NCBI GenBank assembly: GCA_020310875.1
Contig: CM035407.1
Location: forward strand, 221,734,496-221,798,495
DNA: 64,000 nt
Reading direction: 5' to 3'
Source of the DNA: Ceratopteris richardii
Taxonomy: Eukaryota > Streptophyta > Polypodiopsida > Polypodiales > Pteridaceae
The stretch's first letter is position 1; every line of letters starts with the position of its first letter. The notes under the pieces are model-generated. The model had not been told where the DNA came from, searched no databases, and worked only from the letters and a program-made list of their open reading frames with translations. Of the stretch, positions 19,640 through 31,352 are shown piece after piece. The translations under genes and the position numbers were made by a program.

Positions 19640-20180
19640 GACAATTGAAAGAATGTAAGGATTGTTAGAGCCTTGATTGACTTAGGTGGAGCAACTAGTG
19701 TAGTTAAACTTTCATACCGTCAAGATCTACAATTGAACATCAATCCCATAGAAGCCTATCTCTTAGGATTAAGAGGTGTGGAAACCCCTTGTTTGGGCGA
19801 GGTGGAACTTCCCATCTACCTTCAAGATGTTCCAATGAAAGTCAAAATGCTAGTATGTCGCGATGAGGACCTTATAGAGCCACTTGTCTTGGGTCAAGGT
19901 TGGATGTACAACCATGCAGTCAACTTGAACCTAAGAAGTCAAATTCTTCAAGTTTGGATACAGGAACAATGCATTACATTAGAATTAGAGAATAGCATGC
20001 TCACAAATCCAAGTTTCACACATTCTCTTAGTTCTTCTAGGACTAATCTTAGCAAAAAAGATGTTGTATGTGTCAAAAGCTCTATGTTCCAGAAGAACTC
20101 AATCACGAAAGAACAGACTCAAAGGCCTCTTGTGCAAAGACTAATGCGGTCACAATCACTCAACCAAAAAGGCAAGTGAA
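19640..20180 (+). pseudogene. element B: second retropepsin-like domain
   Basis: Matches the post-integrase protease-like domain of A: IDLGGATSVVKLSYRQDLQL (Asp kept, Ser-Gly changed to Leu-Gly-Gly), GLRGVETPCLGEVELPIYL, VLGQGWMYNHAVNLNLRS. Its position after integrase in an independent copy shows the arrangement is a family trait. Confidence 0.8.
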
Positions 20181-20760
20181 ATAGTACATGACAATTGCTA
20201 TATCAAATAGACAAAGAGATTTCAAGAAGAAAGCAGTTTCATGCATGAAGCAAATCTCGGTACAAAAAGGAGAGCAACCACCAGCCTTACCAACACAATT
20301 CCCATTGCGGAAAGCCAACCATGCGAAGACAAGAACCCAACAACCAGGACCAGCTCAATAAGAAGGTCTACGACAAATTTGGGTGCCTAAGAAATTAGCT
20401 GCAAATCAAGAAGGACGATTACCTATGTGGGTTCCCAAAGCACTCTTACATGCACAGAGGCCTATGCTCTCCACCATGCAAAAGGTCTCAACAAAGAAGC
20501 CAAGGAGAGAAAAGGGTAATAACCTAGCACAAATAACAAAAGAAGATAAACTCAACCCTTGGGCAAAAGTAAGAAGACAATCATCAAGGATAAGGTTTTG
20601 GAAGCCCAAAGTACCAGTAAATTCCACAAAACCGAATATCCAACCACACTAAACACCAAGTTTCAGCAACCATCCAAAGAGGAAGAGGCCAGAGGTGATC
20701 TCTATAAGGCCAACTACGATTCTAAAATGGATCCCTAAAGGGAGGATTGGTCAGTTGTCA
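20181..20760 (+). pseudogene. element B: WVPK-repeat tail
   Basis: A basic, low-complexity region with QIWVPKK, MWVPKA, RFWKPK and KWIPKG motifs, collinear with the ORF1 tail of A. Several stops are present. Confidence 0.65.
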
Positions 20761-21820
20761 TCTCACCATTGACTGATCACCTCATTTCAAGATCTAGTGG
20801 CTACCTCCAACACCTGTGTCAACATCCACTAGCAACATTGAAAGCCTCGACGAGCAACAACCATGTGCTTTTGGCATAACCTTATCTTTTGCACCATTTA
20901 GGCCATGCATTTCCAAAGCATGCATTAATATAGGGCCACATTACATGGCCATGCATAGATACAATTGTGAAATCCCAAGCACATGAGACACACTTGACAT
21001 ATGTAAAATATTTTATTGCCACTAACCACTATCTTCTTGTTTGTGACATTATTTCTCAAAAAAAAGGGGAAAAAACAAAAAAAAAAGGAACACGACCAGG
21101 CGATCCAAGAATCTCATTAGTGAATCATCAACAAGACTTCCATCCACAACAAAGGACAAGCCCATGGTCAATCACCATGATGGGAGTACAACAGGAAGAG
21201 ATGAACATCAACTGGCCATTCACCAGGGTAAGAATCCCCTACTTTGGCAACACTATAACAATGATAGATTAGGAAACCTCTTCGTCTGCATACCCTTGAG
21301 CACTTTGCTCAAGACCCCATTTTTGTGCCATACCATTTACAATGCATTCCCCAAATATGCATACATAGGGCCACATTACAAGGCCGTGCACAAGGCACAT
21401 ATTTTCTTCAACCCATGCACTAACACACTTACCCATCCTTCATTATGGGTTACGATTACTTGGCATAAACATTGTAAAAGCCATGATCAGAAGATCCAAG
21501 GGACATCTAGGCTACAACATCAATACATATGGAGTAATTCACAGTCGAAAATTGCTCAGAATCAACATTGAAAACCTCTCTTGAGCAACCAACAATTTTT
21601 GGGGAAGCTCCTAAATACATCATCATGCAGGCATCCAAGGCAAAAGTACATATAAAGGAAATAAAGCTGGCAAAGGATGGCAGAGGAAATGAAGACCTAG
21701 ACAATCAACCAAGCTACATTTGCATGATGGACCATTTTTGTTGATTTATGAAGGACACTACCTCTCAAAGTACTACATAGAACAACCACTCCAAGAAGGG
21801 TCTATCAAGGAGGACAAACT
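20761..21820 (+). other. element B: spacer and 3' untranslated region; ORF2 absent
   Basis: Between the WVPK tail and the PPT there is only about 1.06 kb; A has about 4.5 kb and C about 4.6 kb here. No ORF2 block is recognisable. The spacer contains a degenerate internal repeat: 20885-20955 and 21321-21391 share CCATTTA, TGCATT and AGGGCCACATTACA in order. A related stretch is in C's ORF1-ORF2 spacer near 50920-50970. Confidence 0.55.
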
Positions 21821-21834
21821 CGAGAGGGGGGGAG
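21821..21834 (+). other. element B polypurine tract
   Basis: CGAGAGGGGGGGAG immediately before the LTR start TGTTGAAG at 21835, the same position and composition as in A and C. Confidence 0.8.
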
Positions 21835-21993
21835 TGTTGAAGTTCAAGGTCAAGCACGAGGAAAGAAAGTGCATCAAAGATGTGGACACACAAGAAGAAG
21901 GAGCATGTAGGGAGCTCCAAGAAGCACATGTCAAATTTCAAGAAGACATCCCTATAAAAATAGTGATTTTGATCACTAAAAAAACATTATAAT
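21835..21993 (+). repeat. element B 3' LTR, left part
   Basis: Begins TGTTGAAGTTCAAGG after the PPT. It contains CAAGAAG-rich sequence and GTGATTTTGATCAC. It is interrupted at 21993 by element F and continues at 27155. The 5' LTR of B is outside the window. Confidence 0.85.
21989..21993. repeat. left target-site duplication of element F (ATAAT)
   Basis: ATAAT precedes the F LTR at 21994 and is repeated after the other LTR at 27150-27154. Confidence 0.9.
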
Positions 21994-22223
21994 TGTTGGA
22001 GTTAGACGTCTGCGGAAGCACGCGAACAGCACAAGGAAGAGGAAGAAGCTTGGAGCACAACATACAAGACTGAATGTATTACTAGAGAATGTACAAAGAT
22101 AAGTAGCCCATTAGGGCAATAGGCGTATATACAAGCCGGGGGAAAAAAACCTCCTAAAGAGGGAAAAAAGTGCCCCGGCGGTCCTAGAGTGTTCACACAC
22201 ATCACTACCTAAATATATCAACA
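21994..22223 (-). repeat. element F 3' LTR
   Basis: 230 bp, TGTTGGAGTTAGACG to ATATATCAACA. The difference noted from the other LTR is ACATAC versus ACACAC. Confidence 0.95.
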
Positions 22224-22236
22224 AATCCCCCCTGGG
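22224..22236 (-). other. element F polypurine tract
   Basis: Read on the - strand CCCAGGGGGGATT, directly before the 3' LTR. Confidence 0.75.
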
Positions 22237-22297
22237 AGTGATGCGGTGAACAAGGAGCTGGCACTCATGTATAAGGAAGTGCCGAGCTATGTGGAAA

Positions 22298-22549
22298 TCA
22301 CTCCACAAAAGGAAGTAAGCCCAAAGCTTTGCGGAAAGCTTCAAACTTCTCCCTAGGCAGAGCCTTCGTGAAAAGGTCTGCAATGTTCTCCTGCGTGGGC
22401 ACATATGCCAAGCTGATCTCCCCAGCAGAGAACCTCTCCCTGACATAGTGATAATGCACCTCAATGTGCTTAGTGCGAGCATGGAACACAGGGTTCCTCG
22501 CAACTGCCAATGCGCTCTGACTGTCAGTGAAGATGGTGGTGGCAGAAGA
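22298..22549 (-). pseudogene. element F: RNase H C-terminus
   Basis: In frame with the upstream RT-RNase H segment, across a TAG at 22550-22552. It shows the copia RNase H end: DSQSALAVARNPVFHARTKH, then HYVRERFSAGEISLAYVPT and ENIADLFTKALPREKF. It ends at a natural stop at 22298. Confidence 0.9.
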
Positions 22550-23416
22550 CTAGCCAACACCCAAATCAGCCATAAGGCGTCTGAGCCACACACACTCAAC
22601 AGTCGCTGTGAAAGCTGCCCTATACTCAGCCTCACAACTGGAAGTGGCCATAGTAGGCTGCTTCTTGCTCAACCAAGATATACATGAGCTACCAAGCATG
22701 AAGCAAAAACCATTGGTGGACACACGAGTGTCATAGCAACCAGCCCAATCTGAGTCAGAAAAAGCATGCAAATCTGGTGGTAGTGATCCCCCCTTGGGAT
22801 AAAACAACCCAAGTAGCCGAGTACCACTCAAGTAGCGAAAGATGCGCTTAATCGCTTTCCAATGCGTGACTCCTGGGCAATGCATAAACCTGCTCATCTG
22901 TGAGACAGCAAACTGAATATCTGGCCGAGTAATGCATACGTAAATCAAGCATCCAACAGCCTGCTGATAGAGAACAGCATCAAATGCATCTCCAGCATCA
23001 TGAAGACTCAATCGTAAACCTGTCTCCATAGGAGTGGCAATAGGCTTACAGTCTTCAAGGCCAAAACGCTGCAATAATGTGTCAATATATTTCGTTTGAC
23101 ACAAAGCCATTCCACCATCAACTTGCATAAACTGAATGCCCAAATAGTGATGCAAATGCCCCAAATCAGACATCTCAAATGAGGCATGCAAATCAGCCTT
23201 GAAATCAGCAATATGCTTCTCAAGAGGACCAGTGAGCAGCATGTCGTCTACATAGACAACCATGATCAAAAGCACATCATTAGCACGCTTAACATATAAG
23301 GTGCTTTCAGTTGGACTGTTCTCAAAACCATGTGCAATCAGATAGGCATGTATTTTCTCATACCAAGCACGTGGTGCTTGCTTTAAACCATATAACGCCT
23401 TCTTTAACCTGCACAC
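22550..23416 (-). pseudogene. element F: RT and RNase H
   Basis: Copia RT motifs: RLKKALYGLKQAPRAWYEKI, VVYVDDMLLTG (catalytic YVDD at about 23240) and LGIQFMQVDGGMALCQTKY. RNase H: FSDSDWAGCYDTRVSTNGF and CEAEYRAA. It follows 23404-24483 with a one-base deletion in the overlap, where a run GGCCATG has become GGCATG. Confidence 0.93.
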
Positions 23417-24483
23417 CTGGTTTTCATGCCCTTCTGCACAAAGCCACGGGGCTGAAAAACATACACTTCTTCATGCAAGTCACCATTCAGAAATGTTGTT
23501 TTAATGTCCAACTGATGTACATTCCAACCATGATGGGCTGCAAGTGCACAAATGCTCCGAACAGTAGTCATACGGCATGTAGGTGCAAAGGTCTCATCAA
23601 AATCAATGCCTCTTTCCTGCGCATAACCCTTTGCAACAAGCGTAGCCTTATACCTGTCAACTGTACCATCAGGTTTACGCTTCAGCTTGTATACCCACTT
23701 AGTGCCAATGGCCTTCTTGCCAGGAGGCAAGTCACATAAAGACCATGTACCATTCTTCATTATAGCATCATATTCAGATTGCATAGCAGCCATCCAATTT
23801 TCTGAATTTTGTGCTTCATCAAAAGAAACAGGCTCATTCTCATCACAGAGACTAGATGCAACCATAGCATAGCAATCTGATGCAAAGGAGGTACTATGAG
23901 AGCCTGAACGAGTACGATATGACAAAGGTGCATCTAATTTGCTGTCACGCAAAGTCTGCACCAGCCATTTTGGCATAGTTTTTGCCTGTTCAATATCAGC
24001 TCTCTCATCAACAAGTGCATCATGTAAATCTGCATCACAAATGGCATGATCTGCATCATCATATGAAACCTGCAAAGGCTGAGAAGTTGCCTCATTAGGA
24101 CCAGCGCTAGCCTGTCCACCTGTAAAAAGAGGCATCAAAGTATCATACATGTCTTTGGAGCTAACAGATGTCTCCTTAGTACATGAAAGCAATGGCTGAA
24201 TAGCATCTTCCACAAAGACAACATCACGGCTAACCAGAATGCGTTTAGTCTGTGGATGATACAGACGATAGCCTTTACTTTCAGAACTGTACCCAACAAA
24301 AATACATTTTACTGCCTTATCATCCAATTTTCTGCGATGTTGTTCAGGCACTAATGCATATGCCAAACAACCAAAAACACGCAGATGAGCAACAGATGGC
24401 TTGCGGTCATGCCAAGCCTCATATATGGAGTGATAGACTGCAACGCTTTCGTGGGACACTTGTTCAGTACATATGCTGCACAC
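23404..24483 (-). pseudogene. element F: integrase end to start of RT
   Basis: Begins with the conserved copia block after the integrase core (YEAWHDRKPSVAHLRVFGCL, FVGYSSESKGYRLY). A linker follows, then the RT fingers: WMAAMQSEYDAIMKNGTW, GTKWVYKLKRKPDG, YKATLVAKGYAQERGIDFDE and TFAP. The join to the preceding ORF is disrupted by an extra AT in CCATATATGAGG. Confidence 0.9.
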
Positions 24484-26564
24484 ATGACAGCCTCAAGCCA
24501 GAAACTATGTGGTAAAGCCTGACTTTTGACCATGCACCTCGCCATCTCCATGAGTGACCTGTTCTTTCGTTCAGCAACTCCATTCTGTTGAGGTGTATAC
24601 GGCACTGTACACTGGTGTTTTATCCCACGTTCAGCCAGAAATGCATTAAAATCTGAAGACATATATTCCCCCCCTCGATCAGAACGGAGGGTGCCCATTT
24701 TACATGCTGACAGATTTTCAGCCAAAACCAAAAACTGTTTGAAGCACATGAACACTTCGGACTTTGCTTTGAGTGGATATACCCATGCATGCCTGGAAAA
24801 ATCATCAATGAAAGTCACGAAGTAAAGGTAATTTCCAAAAGAGGGTGTCTGCATAGGACCACAGACATCACTATGTACAAGCTGCAATTTCTGCATAGCC
24901 CGAACTGAACCATCTTTTGGAAAGGAAGAACGCTGCATTTTGCCCAAAATACAGCCTTCACAAACATGTTTTCCAGGTGCCTCAAGTTTGGGCAAAGAGG
25001 ACACCATTTCAGATTTCTGCAGGCGTAACAAACTAGCAAAATTCAGATGACCAAAGCGTGCATGCCAAAGCTTTGCATCTGACATAGCCTGAGAATCATG
25101 AACTGCACATGCCAAATCATTCACAGATTTTTCATAGTCTATGAGCTTATACAGCCCACGACATAAAATGCCGGAAGCAATAATCACATCGCCATTTGAG
25201 AGATCATGGACTGTACACCTGTCATCAACGAATTTCACAACCAAGCCAATCTTGGCTAATGCAGAAACTGATAACAGGTTCTTTTTGATCCCTGGCACAA
25301 ATAAAGCATCTGACAAAGTGAAAGAACTACCATCAGCAGTAGTCAGAATGATCTTATCAACTCCCATAACAGGATAAGAGGAGTTATTGGCGCATGTGAC
25401 AGTATTCCCTGTAGGGGCAGGCTCGAGTGAAGACAAGAAACAGCGCTGCGAGGTAATATGTTTGGTTGCCCCACTGTCAAAGTACCAAACATCTGAGTCT
25501 ACTGCAGACATGCACTGATCATGAGAAGATGGGTCAAAACTGCAAACAGTAGTAAACGCCCATTCTTCTTCCTGCACAAGATTTGCAGACTCTGTTTTTG
25601 GTGTAGAGGCCTCTGCAACAACCATTCCAGCCTCTTTCTTCTTTGCCTCTTTAGCAGCCAGTTTTGGACAGTTCTTTATAATATGATCATTTCCTTTACA
25701 GTACTTGCAGAACAATTTCAGCTTTTCTGATTTCTTCTCATCTTTATCCTGGTTCTTCGATTGTGCAGCATTTGCAGATTTCTGCTTACTAGTAGAAGAG
25801 CTCCATTTTCCTTTGCCCTTCTGACTAGCCACGAAAGCTTGATCTGCAACACGCATAATGGACCTGTTCTGCCTGGACTGATCTTCCTGCAACAGAACAG
25901 AGACTAATTCCTCAAATGACAAGGCATTTGGATTGCCTTTCATCATCAATCGAAGAGTAGAGGCAAAACTCTGATATGAATCAGGAAGGCCATTCAGAAC
26001 GGTCTGCACAAGTGAGCTATCTGGTATAACCTCATCAGCAGAAATCAATTGTTCCTTCAGGTCTTTGATCTTTGTAAGAAAACTGTCCATCGAATCACCT
26101 TCATTCATGTGCTCACTCTCCAACTGTTTTCGGAGGTAAGCAACACAAGCCTCATTCCTAGCCTGGTACAAAGTGGTAAGTGTATCCCAAGCATCCTTTG
26201 CTGTTCTGCAAGAGCGAATATGAGGAATAATGGCACGTTTGACAGACAAAGCTATCAATGCATGTGCCTGGGCATCTCTGCCATCCCAACGAATCTGCTC
26301 TGCAGTAGGTGCAACAAAAACAGCAGCACGAACAGGAATGTGCGGAATATCATCTTCGACACCATCTTCATCAGCTCCAACACTTGTATTTGCAGTACCT
26401 GTCGTTACAAGTGTAACAGGACGTCTTTCAACACCCTGCACAATGTTCCACAATCCTTTTGCAACCAGTACATGTCGCATCATATAATCCCATAATGGGT
26501 AGTTGGTACCATCCAACTTATCCTCAACAGCCAACATACAGAATACATCACTGCTTTCAGCCAT
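24351..26564 (-). pseudogene. element F: gag, protease and integrase core
   Basis: The ATG at 26564 starts gag (MAESSDVFCMLAVEDKLDG). The gag UBN2-type domain spans about residues 10-240 and the knuckle CKYCKGNDHIIKNC lies near residue 290. Protease: VWYFDSGATKHIT near 360. GAG-pre-integrase: LWHARFGHLNFASL with CEGCILGKM completing HHCC. The integrase core has FIDDFSRHAWVY, LRSDRGGEYMSSD and TPQQNGVAERKNRS (DDE). These are the standard functions of a copia polyprotein. The last about 30 residues are out of frame because of the AT insertion. Confidence 0.93.
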
Positions 26565-26902
26565 GGCCGGTGACTAAAATACCTTGATGCAGAAAATTGA
26601 CTGTATCTCAAAAAGTTGAACAGAACTGCCCAGACGAGTTCTGCTAGACCTGTAGCAGACTTCGAGATGCTTAAACTGGCGAACAGAAACTGGTATATAC
26701 CTTTGGCACAAAAGGACGAAATAGCCTGCACAAGCACTACGATAGTGCGTTTGGAGGTGGAAACGAGCTCAGATCGCGATTTCGGCACCACAGAGCGAAG
26801 CCGTTTTGATCTCGAAAACACCCCGAGTATGCTCACCAAATTCTGTGTGAATCTGAGATTGCAAACGGACGAGTGTCGACGGCGCCCTAGAAGAATCAAC
26901 GA

Positions 26903-26919
26903 CCTGCTCTGACACTAAT
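26903..26919 (-). other. element F primer-binding site
   Basis: On the - strand ATTAGTGTCAGAGCAGG directly after the 5' LTR. It resembles the initiator tRNA-Met site (TGGTATCAGAGC) usual for copia elements. Confidence 0.7.
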
Positions 26920-27149
26920 TGTTGGAGTTAGACGTCTGCGGAAGCACGCGAACAGCACAAGGAAGAGGAAGAAGCTTGGAGCACAACACACAAGACTGAA
27001 TGTATTACTAGAGAATGTACAAAGATAAGTAGCCCATTAGGGCAATAGGCGTATATACAAGCCGGGGGAAAAAAACCTCCTAAAGAGGGAAAAAAGTGCC
27101 CCGGCGGTCCTAGAGTGTTCACACACATCACTACCTAAATATATCAACA
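26920..27149 (-). repeat. element F 5' LTR
   Basis: 230 bp, almost identical to 21994-22223. The ATAAT target duplication follows at 27150-27154. Confidence 0.95.
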
Positions 27150-27154
27150 ATAAT
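27150..27154. repeat. right target-site duplication of element F (ATAAT)
   Basis: Identical to 21989-21993. Confidence 0.9.
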
Positions 27155-27622
27155 TACCATTTTCCATTTTTGCAACTCCATTTTGTTCAAGATGATGAGT
27201 CCTCGAGCTTGAGGAGTATTAGAAGTACGACCCTATCAAGTTTCATAATTTTTAGACTTCGTTTGAGCCCTCAAATAAGCCCTAGAACCTAATTCTTAAC
27301 TAGGCCGAACACTAGGTCTGAATAGGACCAAAACCACTCAAAAAACTATAAAAAGGGTTGGAGAGCTCATTTTTTAGGTTATTTTGTTGTTGGTTTGAGC
27401 TTTTGTAAGAGAACTCTTTTGTAATCAAAGTCCTTCCATTGTTCCACTCTTTGCTCTTACTTTGTGCACGTGTGTGTGTATGTGTGTGCATGCTTGTGTG
27501 CTTTCACTCACGCACTTGTGCCATCACTTGCTCATAGTCTTCATACTAGTCCTCACATCTCCGTGGATTGACATTTATGAGGTGAATCTCCTCACATCGG
27601 TACTTGCCATTGTGCTAGAGTG
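27155..27622 (+). repeat. element B 3' LTR, right part
   Basis: Continues the LTR cut by F. It holds TCCTCGAGCTTGAGGAGTAT, TATAAAAAG at 27347-27355, a TG-rich patch and the end GTGCTAGAGTGA, all shared with the A and C LTRs. The final CA seems missing. It abuts copia D sequence (GTCTTCAACATAAACTCC), so B had inserted into element D. Confidence 0.85.
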
Positions 27623-27623
27623 A

Positions 27624-29095
27624 GTCTTCAACATAAACTCCATCATTAGTGAACCTCACCTCATATCCTTTTTCGACAATTTGTCCTACACTAATCAAAC
27701 TCTTTGGAATTGTAGGAACATAAAAAACCTTACTCAAGAGAGTACTTCCAGCTTTGGCTTTAACTTATCCAATTGACTTCACTTTGTGCTTTGTATCGTA
27801 ACCTATTTGAATTATATGATTGATTGCCTTATGATCCAAGTCAGTCATCAAAGAAATGTTTCCACTTAGGTGATTGCTACACCCTGAGTCAATATAAAAT
27901 ACCCTTAAGTCTTCATTTGAAGCTTCACATGTTGCATTCATAATAAGAGTTGAATCTTTATTTGATGCATAATTGTAGTAGGTGTTATTGTAGGATTGGT
28001 TTTGGAAATTTCTTCCTCCATTTCTACCAAAGAAACTCCTACCACCTCTACCTCTATAATATCCTCTCTGATTTCTTCCACCTCTTCCTCTTTGATTAAA
28101 ATTTTGATTAAAGTTACCTTTGCATTTGATTATTATGCCAACATTCATGAGATAGATGATTGGTCTTACCACATATCCAGCAAGCTTTGAAATTATGCTT
28201 GTTATTTTTGCCTCTTCCTCTACTTCTGCCACCTCCTCTTCCTCTTAGGAAGTTTGCTTGGCTCGGAGTACCTTCATCTTCAACTGATTGATGCTTTCCT
28301 TTGATAGCTTTCTTCTTATCTTTAGAATACATTGCATGACCTGGACTCTTATCAACATCTCCTTTGACATCATTCTCAAAAGTTAGCATATGTCCTAATA
28401 ATTGATTCAAGTCAGGAGTGAAAAGATCTAATGAAAGTTTAGTTGACAATATGAAAAGCTTCCACTTCTCATCTTTTCTTAGGCCTGTGAGAATTTGTCT
28501 TACCAATTTATCTTCTTCAATGTCTTCATCAACATCACCTAAGGAATCAGCAATGTCTTTCATTTTTGTCACATAATCAGACATTGATTGTGAAGCCTTC
28601 TTCTTGAATGTGGTAAACTCTGCCAAAAGTTATGCTTTCCTTGACTTAGTTGTATTATGAAAATGCTCCTCCAAAGCACTCCATATATCACTTGCGCTTT
28701 CAAGTCCTCTGATATGAGGAAGAAAGTAATCATTTACTGTGATGTAGATAATGCTCCTTGCTTGAGCGTCCTTCTTCATCCAAATTTTTAAATCTGCAAG
28801 CTCCTCCCTAGTAGGAACACTTGGATCTTTAAACTGTGACTTTTCTTCTTCTCCTCTGATGTATCCCATCAGATCTATGCTCATAAGGTGAGGTTCCATC
28901 CTCATACCAAGCTAGATAGTTTTGTCTATCCAACTTCTCAATTTGGAGACTATCTCCCATCCTTTCTTCACCTGTACTATCAAATCTTCGACCTTATGAG
29001 TAATGAATGTACGTTAGCTTCAAAATTTACTCCTTCTGATCCTTTTGATTGCTCTTGTGTGTCTCTCTTTAGCTTTTCTTTTACACTTTGTCCAT
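27624..29095 (-). pseudogene. element D2: partial Ty1/copia copy (leader, gag, start of protease)
   Basis: On the - strand: leader (about 28906-29095), gag N-terminus (MRMEPHLMSIDLMGYIRG), gag (YVTKMKDIADSLGDVDEDIE, VRQILTGL), knuckle CWICGKTNHLSHEC near 28180, and protease FYIDSGCSNHLSG near 27890. It is collinear with 30008-31485 (D1) and stops where element B inserted. It is joined head-to-tail to the integrase of D1 at about 29090 without an LTR between. Confidence 0.82.
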
Positions 29096-29800
29096 TTTCT
29101 TATCATCATAACCAATGAGCACATATTTTTCACCCTTTGGTTCCAATTTATGCCTTAATTGAGGGGGAACATAATCATAAGCTAAGCAACCAAATACTTT
29201 GCAATGATCTAATGTAGGTCTCTTACCCCACCAAGCTTCATATGGTGTCATACCTTGCAAAGCTTTACATGGTAACCTATTAACCAAGTATGTGGCTGTA
29301 TTTAAAGCCTTAGCCCACAAATAATTAGGGCAATTCTTTTCTTTAATCATTGATCTTGCAAAGTCAACAAGGGTTCTATTTCTCCTTTCTTCTACACCAT
29401 TTTGTTGAGGAGAGTACCTGCAAGTAAATTCTCTCTTTATACCTGCATTCCACAAATAATCAGTAAACTCATTTGAGAAATACTCTCCCCCTCCATCTGA
29501 TCTTAACCTCTTCAATTTTTATCCTAAAATTCTTTTTGCATATGCATGATAGTGTTTGAATGTACTAAACGCTTTTGACTTGTCTTTGATCACATAAATA
29601 GTGATCCACTTGGTAGCATCATCACCATATATGACATAATATCTTGAACCATTTATGCTAAAGTCCTTTGAACGACCCCACGCATCTGTATGTACCAATT
29701 CAAGTCCTTCTGAATACATGAAACCATGCTTATTATATGATTGCTTATGAGCCTTACCTAATTGACATGCTTCACATCTGTATGTGTTGACCTGCAACAT
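29081..29800 (-). pseudogene. element D1: integrase
   Basis: HHCC end CEACQLGKAHKQSYNKH, the core LVHTDAWG and YYVIYGDDATKW, then LRSDGGGEYFSNEFTDYL and YSPQQNGVEERRNRTL (second and third acidic residues). The post-core block is GMTPYEAWWGKRPTL and VFGCLAYDYVPPQ. One stop separates two halves near 29519. The end at about 29090 is the junction with D2. Confidence 0.88.
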
Positions 29801-30326
29801 TAGTTAATCCAAGTATTGAACCATTATTAATCATCTCCTTGATACCTCTTTCATTGAAGTGTCCAAGCCTCTTATGCCAAAGATCCAACTCATACACCTT
29901 TTGTTTTCCATATGTAAACATGGCATGTCCAACATTACCTTGTACCCTCAATGCGAGGAGCCTTCCTTCTTTCTTTCCTGTAACAATTTGCTTATACCCT
30001 TGGCTAGGGTCTTCAACATAAACTCCATCATTAGTGAACCTCACCTCATATCCTTTTTCCACAATTTTTCCTACACTAATCAAATTCTTTGGAATTGTAG
30101 GAACATACAAAACCTTACTCAAGAGAGTACTTCCATTTTTGGCTTTAACTGATCCAATTGACTTCATTTTTTGCTTTGTATTGTCAATTGTTTGAACTGT
30201 ATGATTGATTGCCTTATGATCCAAATCAGTCATTAAAGCAATGTTTCCACTCAGGTGATTGCTACACCCTAAGTCAATATAAAAAAGCCTTAAGTCTTCA
30301 TTTGAAGCTTCACATGTTGCATTCAT
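29772..30326 (-). pseudogene. element D1: protease and GAG-pre-integrase
   Basis: Protease motif FYIDLGCSNHLSGNIAL (Ser of DSG changed to Leu), then VLYVPTIPKNLISVG. The pre-integrase His pair is LWHKRLGHFNERGI. Frame differs from the neighbouring segments. Confidence 0.85.
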
Positions 30327-30352
30327 AATAAGAGTTGAATCTTCTTTCTGAT

Positions 30353-31352
30353 CTAATGCATAATATTAGTACGTGTTATTGTAGGATTGATTTTGCAAAT
30401 TTCTTCCTCCATTTCTTCCAAAGAAACTCCTACCACCTCTACATCTATAATTTTCTCTCTGATTTCTTCCACCTCTTCATCTTTGATTAAAATTTTGATT
30501 AAAGTTACCATTGCTTTGATTATTATGCTAACATACATGGGATAGATGATTGGTCTTACCACATATCCAGCAAGCTTTGACATTATCTTTGTTATTTCTG
30601 CCTCTTCCTCTACTTCTGCCACTTCATCTTCCTCGTATGAAGTTTGCTTGGCTTGGAGTACCTTCATCTTCAACTGATTGTTGCTTTCCTTCGATATCTT
30701 TCTTCTTATCTTTAGAATACATTGGATGACATGGACTCTTATCAACATCTCCTTTGACATCATTCTCAAAACTTAGCATATGTCCTAACAATTGATTCAA
30801 GTTAGGAGTGAAATGATCTAATGGAAGTTTAGTTGACAATACAAAAGGCTTCCACTTCTCATCTCCTCTTAGACCTGTGAGAATTTGTCTTACCAATTTA
30901 TCTTCTTCAATGTCTTCATCAACTGCACCTAAGGAATCAGCAATGTCTTTCATTTTTGTCACATAATCAGATATTGATTGTGAAGCCTTCTTATTGAATG
31001 TGGTAAACTCTGCCCAAAGTGATGCTTTCCTTAACTTAGTTGTATTCTGAAAATGCTTTTCCAAAGCACTCCATATATCACTTGCACTTTCACGTCATCT
31101 GATATGTGGAAGCAAGTAATCATTTAATGCCATGTAGATAATGCTCCTTGCTTGAGCATCCTTCTTCATCCAAATCTTGAAATTTGCAAGCTCCTCCCTT
31201 GTAGGAAAACTTGGATCTTTAAACTCTCGCTTTTCTTCTTCTCTTGTGATGTATCCCATCAGATCTTTGCTCATAAGGTGAGCTTCCATCCTCATAGACC
31301 AAGCTAGATAGTTTTCTCTATCCAAATTCTCAATTTCGAGACTATCTCCCAT
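30353..31352 (-). pseudogene. element D1: gag
   Basis: Starts MGDSLEIENLDRENYLAWSM at 31352 (the DUF4219/UBN2-type copia gag opening). It continues through WMKKDAQARSIIYMALNDYL, YVTKMKDIADSLGAVDED and VRQILTGLRGDEKW into a Gly/Arg-rich, frameshifted knuckle region. Three or more frame breaks. Confidence 0.85.

Larger units (their letters stand above)
21994..27149 (-). mobile_element. element F: 5.2-kb Ty1/copia retrotransposon, complete with LTRs and TSD
   Basis: Two 230-bp LTRs differing at one base that I could find, a 5-bp TSD, a PBS resembling initiator tRNA-Met and a PPT. The - strand polyprotein has the copia order gag, protease, integrase, RT, RNase H. It was inserted into the 3' LTR of element B. 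Coding capacity is broken by a 2-bp AT insertion, a 1-bp deletion and one TAG, surprising for such similar LTRs. Confidence 0.95.
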
